A stretch of 64,000 nt of DNA from Ulota crispa (lineage: Eukaryota; Streptophyta; Bryopsida; Orthotrichales; Orthotrichaceae): NCBI GenBank assembly GCA_963920765.1, contig OY987247.1:19688471-19752470 (forward strand). The letters run 5' to 3'. The notes beneath the pieces are model-generated. The model was not told the origin of the DNA, did no database searches, and saw only the letters and a program-made list of their open reading frames with translations. Below are positions 1 through 12,702 of the stretch, piece by piece. The first letter of the stretch is position 1, and each line of letters starts with the position of its first letter. The position numbers and the translations under genes are program-made.

Positions 1-3000
1 TTGAAGTTGATAAGGGATTTTTAGTGGTGCCCCCTCAGCAACAAGAAAATAAATAAATAAATGCCTCTATGCACTTTAGTGGGGGTACAAATTTGTTTCA
101 AGGGGCAGCCAAGGCCTGCCCATCCCAGACTGTTTGATATTGCAGGCCGCATTTCCCCTCAAAGTAATGGGGAGTAAGGAAATTTTACCGTATGTCAAAC
201 TGAAATTACATGCCAACGCAGCACTGACTTCTAAGTTGTCGCTAACAAGAATGTCCCAGAAAACAATGATGTGTTGTAAGACATTCACTTGTTTTAACAA
301 TAGCATTTGCACATTTCTGAGACATCAAGCGCTGCTGATGGCGCAAAACGTCAAGTTGCAAAAAAAGAATTTTGCTTGAAAATGTCCAAAAAAATGTCTG
401 CATTAGTGATCGGACATAACAAAAAACACGGGTTTCTTCTAGTGTATAAAGCAAATGCTGGGTATCTTTGTGATTACACTTTAACCCAAAGTAATCATGG
501 TTGTCATTCTAAGCAAATTTGGCTGTTGGGCAAGACAATCAAACATACAAAACAAACAGCACAAACCAATGTGTTTGCCTATTCTTGTATTTTAGGAGTT
601 TTTTGAGACTTTTGACTGTAAAATGGAGAAATTAAATTACTATTTTTCATTTTGAATACATAATAAAGCTTTAAATCCATGTTTTGATTTCATGTTGTCA
701 ACAATAAGTGTCACCATCATACATATAACATGTTTATTGTATTATTTTTGAAATCAACTTTGAGTTTACTACTTTAGACAATCATGAACTCAATTGAGCA
801 CTTTGGTCAAATAGGCAATTAAACAAATAAGCAATCTAATGTGACAACTATATCAATAATTGCTCAAAATTCAAAGACATTGGAGTTTCTTGTCTTTGTT
901 TTGACAAGAGTATTCTTTGTGCACTTCTAGATTATAGTCATGTCAGATTGTGGATGCTATTGCAATGCAAAAAAATGAAGGATTGGCTTTAATCTAAGAA
1001 TTTAGAAATTGGAGACTTAGGTCTTTTGAGATTAGAAAAAAATTGATTGGAGATTGGATGATATATTTTTTTAAAGAGTTGTGAACAATAAAAAAATGGT
1101 CTCTATATTGCACATAATGAGTCATGTTTCAAGAATTCTAGGTGTTGCTATATTACATCAAAACTTCTTATCCTCCACACATACCACTATCCACGTCTCA
1201 AGTGTTGCTACACTTTGGATTGGACTTTGAGTTGTATCAACTTGTTGCTCCAAAATTAGTTTTGCCTGGTCTACTTCTAAACTGCCTTAACAAAACTTGC
1301 TATAGTTTGGCTAAATCCAACACTTTGCCATGCCACTATTAATTGCAGCTCTTTCAAAATGCCGCAATATGCTCCAAAATGTCACATATTGTTCTTATGC
1401 TCTAACATTTGCTTTGCTATGATTATGACCAAAATTTTATGTTTGCTTTGCACTAAATCTCACATCAATCCCATCTTTAGCTCCAAACACAAGCATGCAA
1501 AGCAAAGCATTAGATTGGCAAAGCAAAGCATTAGATTGACAAAGCAAAACAAATTAGCTACAATAATGTGCTTGCTAAAGCAGCATAGGACAAAAAAGAT
1601 GAAATTGTCAAGCTCATAGCCAAAAAAACATAATTAGAGAAATAAAGCATCATTCTCTAAACCCTACAAAAGGACTCAACACTCTCACCAAAACAAATGC
1701 TAATACGTACCAAGCCATCAGTTCCAAAAATAAAATAAAATACAAATGAAAATATCTAAAAAAAAAAGACAAAAAAAATCAAAGGAGGAGGAGAAGGGAC
1801 AAAACCTTTTCTTTTAAATGAAGGTATTGAGGATATCTTGTACCTTTACAACATTGGCTCTTGATAATTTTGAAAAAAACAACCTTGTTTCTATAATGCA
1901 AGCTCAAATGTCACTTTGAAGCTCAAAAAGGACTTGAACTCTTCCCAATTTTTTTTTGTACAAATTTGATTGCACAAGGTTGTTTCTAATTTTAAGATTA
2001 GGTCAAAGTTATCCTTTGGAATTTTTTTTGAAGTTTCTTGCATTTACAACAGTGATCATTAAATACACCACAAATCTTTAAGCTCAAGTAGCATTTTAGG
2101 TGGGAAATTTAGAAGTTATTTTCTTCAAACGCTAAAATCTTCATTGCACTCAATACAAGTTTCCCATCAATTTTTGAAATAGGATTCAATGACGACATTT
2201 TTTTGAAGTGAAGCTTTATTGATATCCTTCTATAATTAGGTTAAATGAGCTATGAGTTTGAAATAAACACTAAGAAGGTAAACTTGGTAGCTTAAGGTGC
2301 TAATTTTATCAGTAAAACTACTCTTAAGGTGAATTTTATAAAAAAATCACTTCATGCATTAATTACCGCCATTGAAACTAACAATATATTAAGAAATTAA
2401 AGAATAAGCATTGTTTACCAATGGAACCATTAGTAGCTTTTACACTAAGTTAGGTTAAGTTTATCCTTTCATTAATGTAATTGAAATCCCTAATTTATCA
2501 TAAATTTAGCCTAGTATTGATCTCTGAGTTTTTTCAAGTTTTCACGCATCACCTTATATGGATCATAACATGTGATGTGATGACAAATATTTGATAACAA
2601 GAAGATCAATTTTTGTGCAGTTATCACAAAATTATTAAAGGGTTCAACTACAACATTTTGAAATTGTATTTTGGCACAAATTGAAGCACTTGATGAGATG
2701 TGACATTTTTGAAGAGAGAATTTCTTAAGTTTTTTGAGATTTTTTGGATTGAAACCTTAATAATTTACTACATCATTTTTTTGAAATCACTTTATTCCTA
2801 CAAGTCCAAACAACATTTTTTTTAAATATAGCAATTTTGAGCATGCTACTACTTTGCATAATGAATATTTTTTCACATAAAAAGTAATGGATGATGCTTA
2901 AGGAATGTCTTTCCAATGCAACAATTTTTGAACCATTTCAATTAGTAAAAAAAGGTTAAAATGTAATATGTAGTTTTGCTTGCTTGTAGGGTAGAACCTA

Positions 3001-3003
3001 TTA
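1..3003. other. AT-rich intergenic region, no gene recognised
   Basis: Long A/T runs dominate and the open frames are short and resemble no family I know. I see no splice-linked exons, RNA gene or transposon terminus here. The only local structure is a small tandem duplication at 1497-1538. Confidence 0.6.
1497..1538. repeat. 21-bp tandem duplication
   Basis: Two identical head-to-tail 21-bp copies (1497-1517 and 1518-1538), each containing AAAGCAAAGCATTAGATT. A partial third copy follows. It looks like replication slippage. Confidence 0.8.
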
Positions 3004-3137
3004 TTCATTAAATTGGGAAAAATTGGCATTTTGGGACTTTTGGATTTTGTGGTTTTCAAAGAGTATTCAAATGAATACTCTTTGAAAACCACAAAATCCA
3101 AAAGTCCCAAAATGCCAATTTTTCCCAATTTAATGAA
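3004..3137. mobile_element. Hairpin MITE, TAACGCC/TTAAATTGGG family
   Basis: Two 66-bp arms (3004-3069 and 3072-3137) are exact reverse complements separated by 2 bp. The ends carry TTCATTAAATTGGGAAAAA, which is also the terminus of the elements at 31306, 58835 and 63841 and of the half copy at 36994. There is no coding capacity, so it would move only with a transposase supplied elsewhere. The perfect arms suggest recent insertion or gene conversion. No unambiguous target duplication is visible at this copy. Confidence 0.8.
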
Positions 3138-6047
3138 CAACGACTTAGTAGGATGCGCAAGACTAGGTGCACTATAGCTAGAATTTTGGGATCTTGCACA
3201 AAGGTTGAGGAAAAAGCTATTTGTTTATCAAACCTTGATCCAACATCTTTCCATGAAGGCAATTTTTTTGCTGGTTGCCCTTTACTTCATTTTAGGTGGA
3301 TGTGGCTTTATGTTGATTAAGGTTGTAAAAGGCAAAGTGCTTAGCTAATTTCTAGTAAAAATCCCTTCCTTTAAAGCTAGCTAAACTTTGGACCTCTACC
3401 TTTCACTTTTTTATGAGATTGTTTTGTGTAGAAGCTATAAAATGTTGAAAAAATAGCAATGTATGAGAATTTTATCATAGTTAGTTTTTTGTTCCTAATC
3501 TTTTAGAATTTGTTTTCCAATTCAAAATGTTATGAGATTTTTTGGGCACATGACCAACTCTATTGAAAAAGTCAAACTAAAATTTTTTAGGCAAAAACTA
3601 AAATTAGTCAATACAAAAGCCTCCCCAAATTAGAGCTCCCAAGTATTTGAATGCTCCCAGAAAAACCATTTCTTACTATAAACCTTGTATTCTCACAATT
3701 TGTGCCGCAAATATATTTCATTTTTTTACTATAGCTTAGAGTAGTCTACTACTAGATCCTATGGTAGATTGCACAATAATATCTTTTTCCATTTTTATTT
3801 TACCTTAGCTATCAAAAAAACTCATTTTAAGTGTTTTGGTGAAACATAATCAAAGAACTTTAGAGGACAAGTTTAACGACATTGCAAAGCAAGCTTTCTA
3901 AGCAATTAGATGTGGTATATAAGAGCATGGGGGTGATTGCAAGAAAAACTTGTACTATTTTTTGTCCCCTTCACCTTTTGCAAGTGCTTTTTGGCTTGTA
4001 ACTTTTGCTCAGAAAGTTCTTTTGAGCTAAAATTTTAGAGGAAGGTACATGATATAGTTACAAAACTTCAACATGTTTTTTGCAATTTTTTTTAAATTAT
4101 TTTCCTATTTTTAAATAACCCCCAAATAGGTATTTACATTAGCCATTTTAGTGGTTTTTACTGCTATTTTGAGTCCAAAAAGCAAATCTCATGCCACAAA
4201 ATTAGGGAAGTTGTTCCTCATAGAGCATTGCATGGATGTCTGGAAGGATTTTAGGTAATTGTCAACTCTCTGCCTTCCACATGCTCTCAAGGTGGGCATC
4301 CTTTGGTCAATGATTGGAGAAAGAAAACAAACTTCCCCAAAAAAGAAATTCCATCAATACAAGCATCTTGAATAAAATAAAAATGTTTGTTTTTAATTTT
4401 AATTTTTTGAATGCTTTTACCATTTTCTAAGAAACAGAAAGGAAATTGTCTTTTTGTAGGTAATTTTTGTCCCTCTATTTTTGTGCATAACTTTTAGAAT
4501 AAATTTTTCTAGGTTTGAATTTTGAAGAGTATGTCGTTTTAAGTGATTTACAAATTATCCTTATATTATTTTATTTAAAAGAAAATTTATTTCAAAAGCT
4601 CTTAGTACTACCTAATACTACCAGTTTTAAGGGTGAGACAAAACTGTAAAGTGTTTCTTGCAACTACCCATGGATTACTTTGTAGAAATTATTATATTTG
4701 AGACCTAACATTTTTAGATGACCATGAGCTTATTTCTTTTAGTAAGCAAATAGTTTTGGTGTATGTTTTGTAGCTATTACTAGCTAATATATACAAGATA
4801 TATCAAATAAGTCTATTTTGCCATTTTGATTAAAAAAAGATATACCAAATAAGTCCATTTTGCCATTTTGATTAAAAAAACTCAATGTTATTGTAAATTG
4901 GGATGATTTAAATATTAAAACTCATTATATATTTGCTCATGCAAGGGTTTTAAGAGAGCCATACCAATGGCTTTGAAGAATTGATCACAATGTAGAATTA
5001 TGATATTGCACTTCATTTTTACTTTTGAAGAAAGCATACTGTGAGTGCTCCAAAATCCTCCTAGGGTAAGTGCAAAACACAACCAAATCCTATGAGTAAA
5101 AGAAAGAAAGGAGTAAAATGCGTTGTAGTAAATTCAATCTAAAATGCATTCTAAACAATGAATTTATTTTTATGTTTTTGATTATTATTTGTTTGTTCTT
5201 AAACTTAATAAGATAAAAGGGAAAAGTCAAAAATACTCAAGTGGATATTTTGCAAGTAGAGTTTAGTTTGTCAAAGTGAGAAAAAGTAGAGAAAAATGGG
5301 AGAGTTGGTTCACCATACCTCGTCCATGGAGGTGCATAGCCCTCGTTGGGGTCAAGCGCTACTTCCATTGCTACTAGCGTAGGTTGGATTGTCCAACAAG
5401 TTCCTTGTGCCTTACTCTAACATTTCTACTCTTTCCTCCTAGATCCTCTCTTATCTTGAATCCTCTTTTTGTAACCTTTTTTACTAGATCCATCACTTAT
5501 TGGGATGAGTTTTTGTTGTGTTGCAATTAATTTCTAGAAGCCAATAGTTAATAAAGCATGACAACTTTGCCTTTTCCAATAGCAAGAAGACAAAAACACC
5601 TCCTACCATCTAGCTCTCCTAGTCAATAAAGTATGACGTCATGAAAAGGGTGTTTATGAGAGCAAAACAAAAATGAAAAGTCAACAATCCTATTGTGCAT
5701 AAGTATATTATTGCCTTCTCATTTCTTCCTACATATCCTCACATTCTCTTCTTTCATTCATTTGTGTGGCAATGTTGTGTGTTCTCTCTAAACTTAGATC
5801 TTTTCTCCCCCTTCTTTCTTCCTTGAGTTTGAGTGAAAGGAATGATTTTTAGGAAAGAATTAACTAATTAAGGGGAATGAAATTCTCATCTTCCTCAAGT
5901 TTCTTATAGAGTACTTTGGTTAGTTTACCATTGAGTGTTCTTATACCTTGAAGATTAAAATAAAAATAACCAAGAAAGAAGGTATTGGGCTTCGTTTAGC
6001 ATCTTATGTTTTCATTTTAAAGAGACTCAGCCCTCTTCTCTAGCTTG
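3138..6047. other. AT-rich intergenic region, no gene recognised
   Basis: Short unconvincing frames only. It contains a 42-bp tandem duplication at 4797-4880. The 5300-5700 stretch is slightly less AT-rich but encodes nothing I recognise. Confidence 0.55.
4797..4880. repeat. 42-bp tandem duplication
   Basis: Two adjacent 42-bp copies (4797-4838 and 4839-4880) with two or three mismatches, each containing CCATTTTGATTAAAAAAA. It is a simple local duplication. Confidence 0.8.
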
Positions 6048-6590
6048 ATTTACTATACATATGTCAATCTAGGCCCCACCCTATCAGGGCTCAAAATAGA
6101 CGAAATTCTATGGCTGCCCCTCTAAACGAGCTGCCCTGCGTAAGCCCAAAAAATTTTGTCTAACTACTTGGTTTGCAATACAACACTAAGGTAGCAACAC
6201 TCATAAGTGTGAAATTAAGGATTTTTTAGTAGGAAAATCAATTGATGAACATTGAAGAAAATATTGTGAAGCTAGCAAGAGGAAACCAAAAATATTGACA
6301 TTAGTTTCAAAGTTCCAATTGCAAGCACTTGTTCACAAAGATTTCTCAAAGCCCTAAATTAATGAAAAGGTATAGTTGTGTGTACAAGATGTCTTCAATG
6401 TGGTCATAGGCTCATAATATTAACTTGAGGAGTTCTTAAGTAGTGAGATGAGACACTCAAAACCGTCATGCCAATCACCCAAAACCATCACTTAGTCACC
6501 TATAACCAATTTTTTTTGTATTTGTGAGTCATTGATGGTCAGTCACAAGAGTAGGTAATCCCATGGAGACCCTCTTGAGCATGGGTGCTA

Positions 6591-6846
6591 CAGTAGAACT
6601 CCTCTGAACTAATATTCTCTAAATTGGTATCCTCTACAATCTAATGCATAACACAAATCTCAATGTGAGACCATATGTCAGTCATAAACCAAAACAATTT
6701 ATTCAATAGTAGTAATGCCCTTTGTGTTATCTCGACACTAATCTCTAAGTCATTTCATTTATACTTCCACAAAATTAACTAATAACTTACTTAAACTAAT
6801 CTAATTCTTGGGATTCCAACCATATCAATTTAGAGGAGTTCGACTG
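6591..6846. mobile_element. Possible hAT-type MITE in the middle of the foldback element
   Basis: The left end CAGTAGAACTCCTCTGAAC is matched in inverted orientation by the right end, which reads CAGTCGAACTCCTCTAAAT on the reverse strand. CAGTAGAAC-type termini are known from plant hAT elements. The interior has no coding frame. The expected 8-bp target duplication is not recognisable, so it is either old or this pairing is part of the foldback element itself. Confidence 0.45.
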
Positions 6847-7026
6847 TACTACCTTAAAACCACACCTACCTGCAACTAAAGTAGCACCCATGCTCTTGAG
6901 GGTCTCCATGAGGTTACCTACTCTTGTGACTGACCATTAGTGACTCACAAATACAAAAAAATTTGGTTATGAGTGACCAAGTGATGATTTTGGGTGATTG
7001 GCATGACAATTTTGAGTGTCTCATCT

Positions 7027-7370
7027 TATTATGACTTTATTATGACTTTGTAGTAATAGACTAGCAACTACTTGGAGTGAATGGAATCCCCGGGACCTGC
7101 CTTATTGCCTTCTGGCTAGGGGATACGCAGTATGTAAGCGGGATTAGGGTTACGTTTTCACTACGTAACTTCTTTGTAATACGATCAAAGTGCTGGAAGC
7201 CGCACCTCGTGGATTGGTTTTATAGTGTAACGTCTATCAATCTCATCTTATGCAGCTCTCCTACTACCTCTGACTCGCCTACAAGCAGATCAGCAGAGCC
7301 AGGGGATCAAGCTGATACACAAATGAGGGAGTGTTGACGAGCTCGCGGGCTTAGGATTGGAATCCTTACA
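7027..7370 (+). repeat. 5' LTR of the chromovirus
   Basis: This LTR aligns over 333 bp with 12703-13035 and has an extra 11-bp tandem duplication at its outer end. The inner end is TCCTTACA in both copies. Of 19 differences from the 3' LTR, 17 are transitions, consistent with decay of methylated cytosines. Confidence 0.92.
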
Positions 7371-7383
7371 TTAGGTTACGTCC
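7371..7383 (+). promoter_or_regulatory. Putative primer-binding site, possibly self-priming
   Basis: The bases just inside the 5' LTR (TTAGGTTACGT) do not match the initiator-Met tRNA site (TGGTATCAGAG) used by many plant elements. Their reverse complement shares ACGTAACCT with the interior of the 3' LTR (near 12825). Tf1-type elements prime from their own 5' transcript end in this way. This is inference from a short match. Confidence 0.35.
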
Positions 7384-7464
7384 TGACTTGTCCACACTCA
7401 CACACTGCAGTCAGAAACAGTTAGTATCAGGTAGGATTTTTTTTGATCTACAGACTCTACCAGG

Positions 7465-8592
7465 ATGACGAATACACCCCCAAACCACCCTCCTGGAGAG
7501 GATGCGGTTGTAGATTGAGGCGCTTTTATCGCCCAGCAAATCAAGGCAAGCTTGGCCGCTGCTCTACCGCAAATTATTTCCGCATTGGCTAATGCTCGGA
7601 ACGCTGCTGCCAGCAATTCTCACTCGTCACACGACCCCAGCCGCCGCGCAGCACGAGATGAGGACGAAGACGACGGGGATCGCCCCTATCGAAGGGATGC
7701 CAAAGTTGCGGAGCCCGAGCACTTCTCGGGAAGAAGAGGCAACGAGATTTACAGATGGTTCGCTTCCCTCCGCCTTGTTTTCCTTAGTAAACCCAATTCG
7801 TACCCGGATGACGAGTCCAAAGTTATTTTTGCTCTCTCTTATCTCACAGGTACCGCCCAGGATTGGGCAATGCCGCTACTTGAGGATCTGGACTCAGACA
7901 CGTAAAATAAGATCCTCTGTGACTATGACAAGTTCAGAAAAGGGATGATTTCAATATACGGCGACATTGACAAATCGAAGACGGCTGAGGACAAGCTCAA
8001 ATGCCTCAGACAGACCAGTTCGATGGCCAAGTACGTGGCTGATTTCCGACAAAACGCAGCTCATGTGGCATGGAATGAAAGGGCCCTGCTTGCTCGTTTT
8101 CGCGCCGGCTTGAAGGAGGACGTCAAGGACGTTATTGCAACCGCCAAATGCGTGCCACGTGAACTTGATGGATACATTGCTTTGGCGAGCCGCATCAACA
8201 AACGACTATGGAATCGACAACAAGAACGTAAGGCGTCATCATTGAGCAGGTTCAACCGCCCCTCGTCGTCGCAAGGAACGCCTTCGTCATCTAGCTTGAT
8301 TACACGGGGACCGGATGGCAAGTTCTACCGAGCCCAAACACCTGCATCGAACAGCTCAGGTCCGGCCCCAATGGATATTGATGCGCTGACAATAGGACCA
8401 GCCATGGCCAAGACCAAAGCTGAGAGGATGGAATACCAGAAAACAGGAAGGTGCTGGGGATGTGGAAAAACGGGCCACGTTCGGGTACAATGCCCAACAA
8501 ACCCGTCTAGACCGCTTGCACTCTCTGCCGTAGAAATACTAGAAGTTACAGAAGAATCCGCAGGCTCGGGAAAAGGAAAATCCCAGGATTGA
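7465..8592 (+). pseudogene. gag region of the chromovirus (capsid and nucleocapsid)
   Basis: The region encodes the structural Gag protein. An acidic and arginine-rich N-terminal stretch is followed by a capsid-like segment around 7690-8200 and a basic, Ser/Pro-rich linker. The zinc knuckle at 8452-8493 has the spacing CX2CX4HX4C (CWGCGKTGHVRVQC), the nucleic-acid-binding motif of retroelement nucleocapsids. It is no longer intact as a whole. The capsid assignment rests on position and general character; the zinc knuckle is certain. Confidence 0.85.
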
Positions 8593-8765
8593 GCAATACT
8601 GCTCAATACCCGGGCATTCCTCCAACGACAGCATCAATCCTGCGAAGGGGGGAGCTATCGGAGCCATTCTGGGAGGCGCCTGCGTAATCAGGGGAGGCAA
8701 TAAAACAAGGAACTTCTAGCACCCAAGCTAGTACACAGATACATGTAGCATCACCACTAGGAGTT

Positions 8766-11700
8766 ATGAATGACGATCTGGGGCGGCTTTGCTTGTGGGC
8801 GACAATAGACCCAGAGAAGCACCTCATCCTACCAACAAAAATCAACAGCCATCAGTGCAAATCTCTCATTGAATCAGGTGCTACGGGCATTTTCATGCAT
8901 CCAGACTTTGCAAGGCAACATCGTCTTCCGTGCCGTCAGAAGTCTTGCCCTCGAGAAGTCCGTGTCATCGACGAGAGGAAGATTAACTCGGGCCTGATTA
9001 CACAAGAAGTGGAGGTGGAGCTTATTATCGGCAACCATCACGAAATGGTCACGTTTGACCTTACCAACACGGGGCGGTACTCCACCGTCCTTGGCACGCC
9101 TTGGCTGGTCAAGCACGACCCTCACATTGTCTGGTCATCTCAAGAAATTGAGTTCAGTTCAGGGCATTGCTCTCGGGAGTGCCTCACCTACCACACTCGA
9201 GTTTGGGGAATCACATTGGAAGGTGACTGGATTCTCCACATGGACACCAACGCAGGGCCGAAAACACCCCGGGACTTGAACGGATCGGACGAAGAAGATA
9301 GTGAAGACGGAGCGGACGAACCAATCGAGCTAGCCTATACAAGCTGGGACTTTTCAGAGCAGTCGATACAAGGAAACGATGAGATCGCAGCAGGCTTGGC
9401 TGAATCAGCATCAAAAGAACAGGAAGTGACGAGGTCAGGACTGCCAGTATCCTTTGCATCTACTGCAGTATTTGACCTCCTTAGAGGGCATGCCGAAATC
9501 TTCTCTTTGCAAATCTCGGAGCTAGACGACATCAAAGAGAACGACATCTCATTGAGGGAGATGATTCCAAGTGATTATCATGACTGTCTAGGTGTGTTTA
9601 GCGAAGCAGCATCGAACGTGTTGCCCGAACAGGGCCATTCAGACCTCAAAATCGACTTTAAGGAGGGGCAGGAACCGAGAAATACCTCCTTGCGCCCCAT
9701 GTCGCCGGTGGAGCTAGAAGCGATCCGGGACTACCTCGAGGCCAACATGGCAAAAGGTTGGATCCAGCGATTGAAAGCTCCGGTATCAGCCTCCATCGTC
9801 TTCGCCCGAAAGAAGGATGGTTCTCTTCGAATCTGTGTTGATTACCGTAACTTGAATAAGGTCACGATAAGAAACAGATACCCACTCCCGCTGATCACAG
9901 AACTTACGGACCAACTCTCAGGAGCAAGGCATTTCACAAAGATCGATGTACGCCAAGCGTACAATCGAGTCAGGATAGCACAAGGCCACGAATGGAAGAC
10001 CGCGTTCAAAACCAGGTATGGTTGATACGAGTATCTCGTCATGCCCTTTGGGCTCACCAACGCCCCGGCCCAATTCCAAGCCCATATGCAAGGCATATTT
10101 GGAGATTTGTTGGATATTCACCTGGTAGTTTACTTGGATGATATATTAATTTTCTCGAAGGACTTGGAGGATCACAAAAGTGTTGTGCGGGAAGTGTTAC
10201 AACGGCTAGAGAGGCACGGCCTATATGCCAAGGCATCCAAGTGTATTTTTCATAGAGATTCAGTTGAATTTCTAGGTATGGTGGTGTCGTCGATGGGCAT
10301 TCGCATGTGTGAAGACAAGCTCGAGGCAATTCGAACCTGGCCAACACCAAGAACAGTAAAGGAGGTCCAGGCTTTCTTGGGCTTCGCCAATTTTTATCGA
10401 AGGTTCATTGTCAACTTCTCTAAGATTGCGACTCCACTCACCACTTTGACCAAGAAGGGTATCCAGTTCCTTTGGACTGAGAAAACTGATCAAGCATTTA
10501 GATGTTTGATGGACGAATTCCTGCACGCCCCGGTCCTACTTCACCCAGATTTCACCAAACCGTTTGTGGTAGAGACAGATGCGTCTGACACAGCTACTGG
10601 AGGTATCCTGTCTCAGAAGGGCGAAGACGAGCATCTACACCCATGTGCATTTCGAAGCTCAAAAATGTCACCTACCCAGCTAAACTACGACGTATATGAC
10701 AAGGAACTACTTGGCATTGAGCAAGCGTTTGAAGACTGGCGGGTGTATTTGGAAGGCTCCCCACTTTCTGTTTGTGCAATCAGATCATAAGAATCTGGAA
10801 TACTTCACGACGACTAAGCTTTTAAATCGACAACAAGCCCGCACTGCTGAGTTCCTTTCGAGATTCCATTTTGAGATTGAACATTGTCCGGGATCCCTGA
10901 ACAGAAGAGCCGATGTCCTCTCCCGCCGTCGTGATGTAGTCGAAGCTGGCAAAGACGGACCTTGTCCGCTGCTCAAGCTTGCGGCGTTGGAGTCGTTTGA
11001 TCCAGTTTGGTCGGATCAACAGATTAAGCAAGCTATGAAGACGGCCTTAAGACTTGACAAATCCCTCACGGCTGTTCAAGCTTTTTTCACATCTAATGTG
11101 GACCAGGCACCGGCAGCAATCAGGAAACGATTCGAAGATTATTCGTGGGAAAACGACCTGCTCACTTTCCAAGGTACCTTATACGTCCCCGACAACAGTG
11201 AACTCAAACGCCAGATTCTTCAAACTAGCACTAGTAGAAAACTGTGTTGAAGTCAACATAAACTACGTGATGTTTTCATGCTTCTAATGCAAATTTCTGC
11301 GTTAGAAGCATGAAAACATCACGTAGTTTATGTTGACTTCAACACAGTTTTCTACTAGACACAACGCTCCCGCAGCAGGACATCCGGATCGCGCCAAAAC
11401 ACTGGATTTTGTGTCACGAGAGTTCTTTTGGCCAACACTTTGATTCTATGTACACAATTACGTTGATGGATGCGACCTGTGCCAGCGCGCCAAACCAAAA
11501 CGACAAGCAAGACACGGCCTTCTTCAATCGATCCCAGCAGCCGACGCTCCATGGAAACGGGTAACTAACGACTTTATAGTTCATTTACCTCTGAGCAACA
11601 ATTTTGATGCAATTATGGTAGTGGTGGACAAAAACACCAAACTAGCCCATTTCATCCCGACTTTTGATACTGTCACATCGAAAGGGGCGGCAAAACTCTA

Positions 11701-12631
11701 CCTCCACAACGCGTGGAAACTTCATGGCATTCCTGACAAAATGATCTCAGATAGGGGATCAGTATTTGTCTCAAAGTTCATGAGACGGCTTTTCGAACTC
11801 ATTGGCATTTGACCAGCAACGACCACAGCGTTCCACCTCCAAGCAGACGGCCATATTGAAAGGGTTAACCAGATTCTCGAACAATACATCCGCATGTTCA
11901 CGGCACGGCGCCAAGACGACTGGGCAGACCTTCTTGCATTGGCAGAGTTTGCGTACAACAACTTAGTCCATTCAGCAACAGGTTTTTCTCCATTCGAGGC
12001 GACATATGGATATCATCCTTCAATGACGTTTTCCGATCCAATCAGCTCGACCGTACCAGCAGCCGAAGACAGAATATGATTACTAAACGAGGTACGTGAA
12101 GAAGTCAAGACCATGGTCAAGATAGCCGGTGATCAAGCAAAACGATGGTATGATCGACGGGTGTCAGAACAGCCCCATTTTCACATTGGAGACAAAGTTT
12201 TGCTACGCAGGGAGAACATAGCAACTGATGCCCCATCTCTGAAGTTTGATCACAAGTTTTTGGGACCATTTCCTGTGGTGGCCAAATTTTCAAATGTTAC
12301 TTACCGCCTCAAGCTTCCTCTCTCGCTCGGAATACACGATGTTTTCCATGTCTCACTTCTGCAGCCGTATTGCACGGACACCATACCCGGTCGGACGAAT
12401 CCACCACCCCCACCAGTGACCACACCAGATGGCGAAACCGAGTACGTCGTGGAGCAGATCAAGGTCGTCAGACATCATGGGCGAAGCTGGCAGTACTTAG
12501 TCTCTTGGGAGGGCTATGGACCGGACAAAGATTCTTGGGAGCCCGTGGCAAATGTTCAGAATGCCCAGGACCTCGTTAACAAATTCCACTCCAGACACAA
12601 GCATGCACCATGCCCCCCAGTTCATCGTTAA
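8766..12631 (+). pseudogene. pol region of the chromovirus (PR, RT, RNase H, IN, chromodomain)
   Basis: Domains in order: an aspartic-protease-like segment near 8860-9110; reverse transcriptase about 9780-10290 with RKKDGSLRICVDYRNLNK and YLDD near 10130-10143; RNase H about 10555-10900 with VVETDASD; integrase zinc-binding and core regions about 11360-12060, including ISDRGSVF; and a chromodomain about 12438-12590 (YLVSWEGYGPDKDSWEP). The chromodomain is the hallmark of chromoviruses and in known members targets integration to marked chromatin. The region is broken in several places and hosts a MITE in the integrase section, so no functional polyprotein is expected. Confidence 0.93.
11231..11358. 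mobile_element. Perfect-palindrome CACTA-type MITE inside the chromovirus
   Basis: Two 57-bp arms (11231-11287 and 11302-11358) are exact reverse complements around a 14-bp loop. The ends carry CTAGTAGAAAACT, resembling CACTA-superfamily termini, and the left end with its flank (ACTAGCACTAGTAGAAAACT) also occurs at 62534. It splits the integrase region, so it arrived after the retrotransposon. The perfect arms suggest it is young. A target duplication is not unambiguous. Confidence 0.85.
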
Positions 12632-12689
12632 CCAGCACACAGGGCTTTGTGGATACTCACTTCACACAATAGCAGGCACATCGAAACCT

Positions 12690-12702
12690 AGAAGGGAAGC
12701 AG
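12690..12702 (+). promoter_or_regulatory. Polypurine tract of the chromovirus
   Basis: AGAAGGGAAGCAG lies directly before the 3' LTR, the expected position of the plus-strand primer in LTR retrotransposons. Confidence 0.75.

Noticed and set aside
76-606. Overlapping short frames on both strands near the left edge
   Set aside because: Four mutually overlapping frames without family resemblance, codon bias or splice support.
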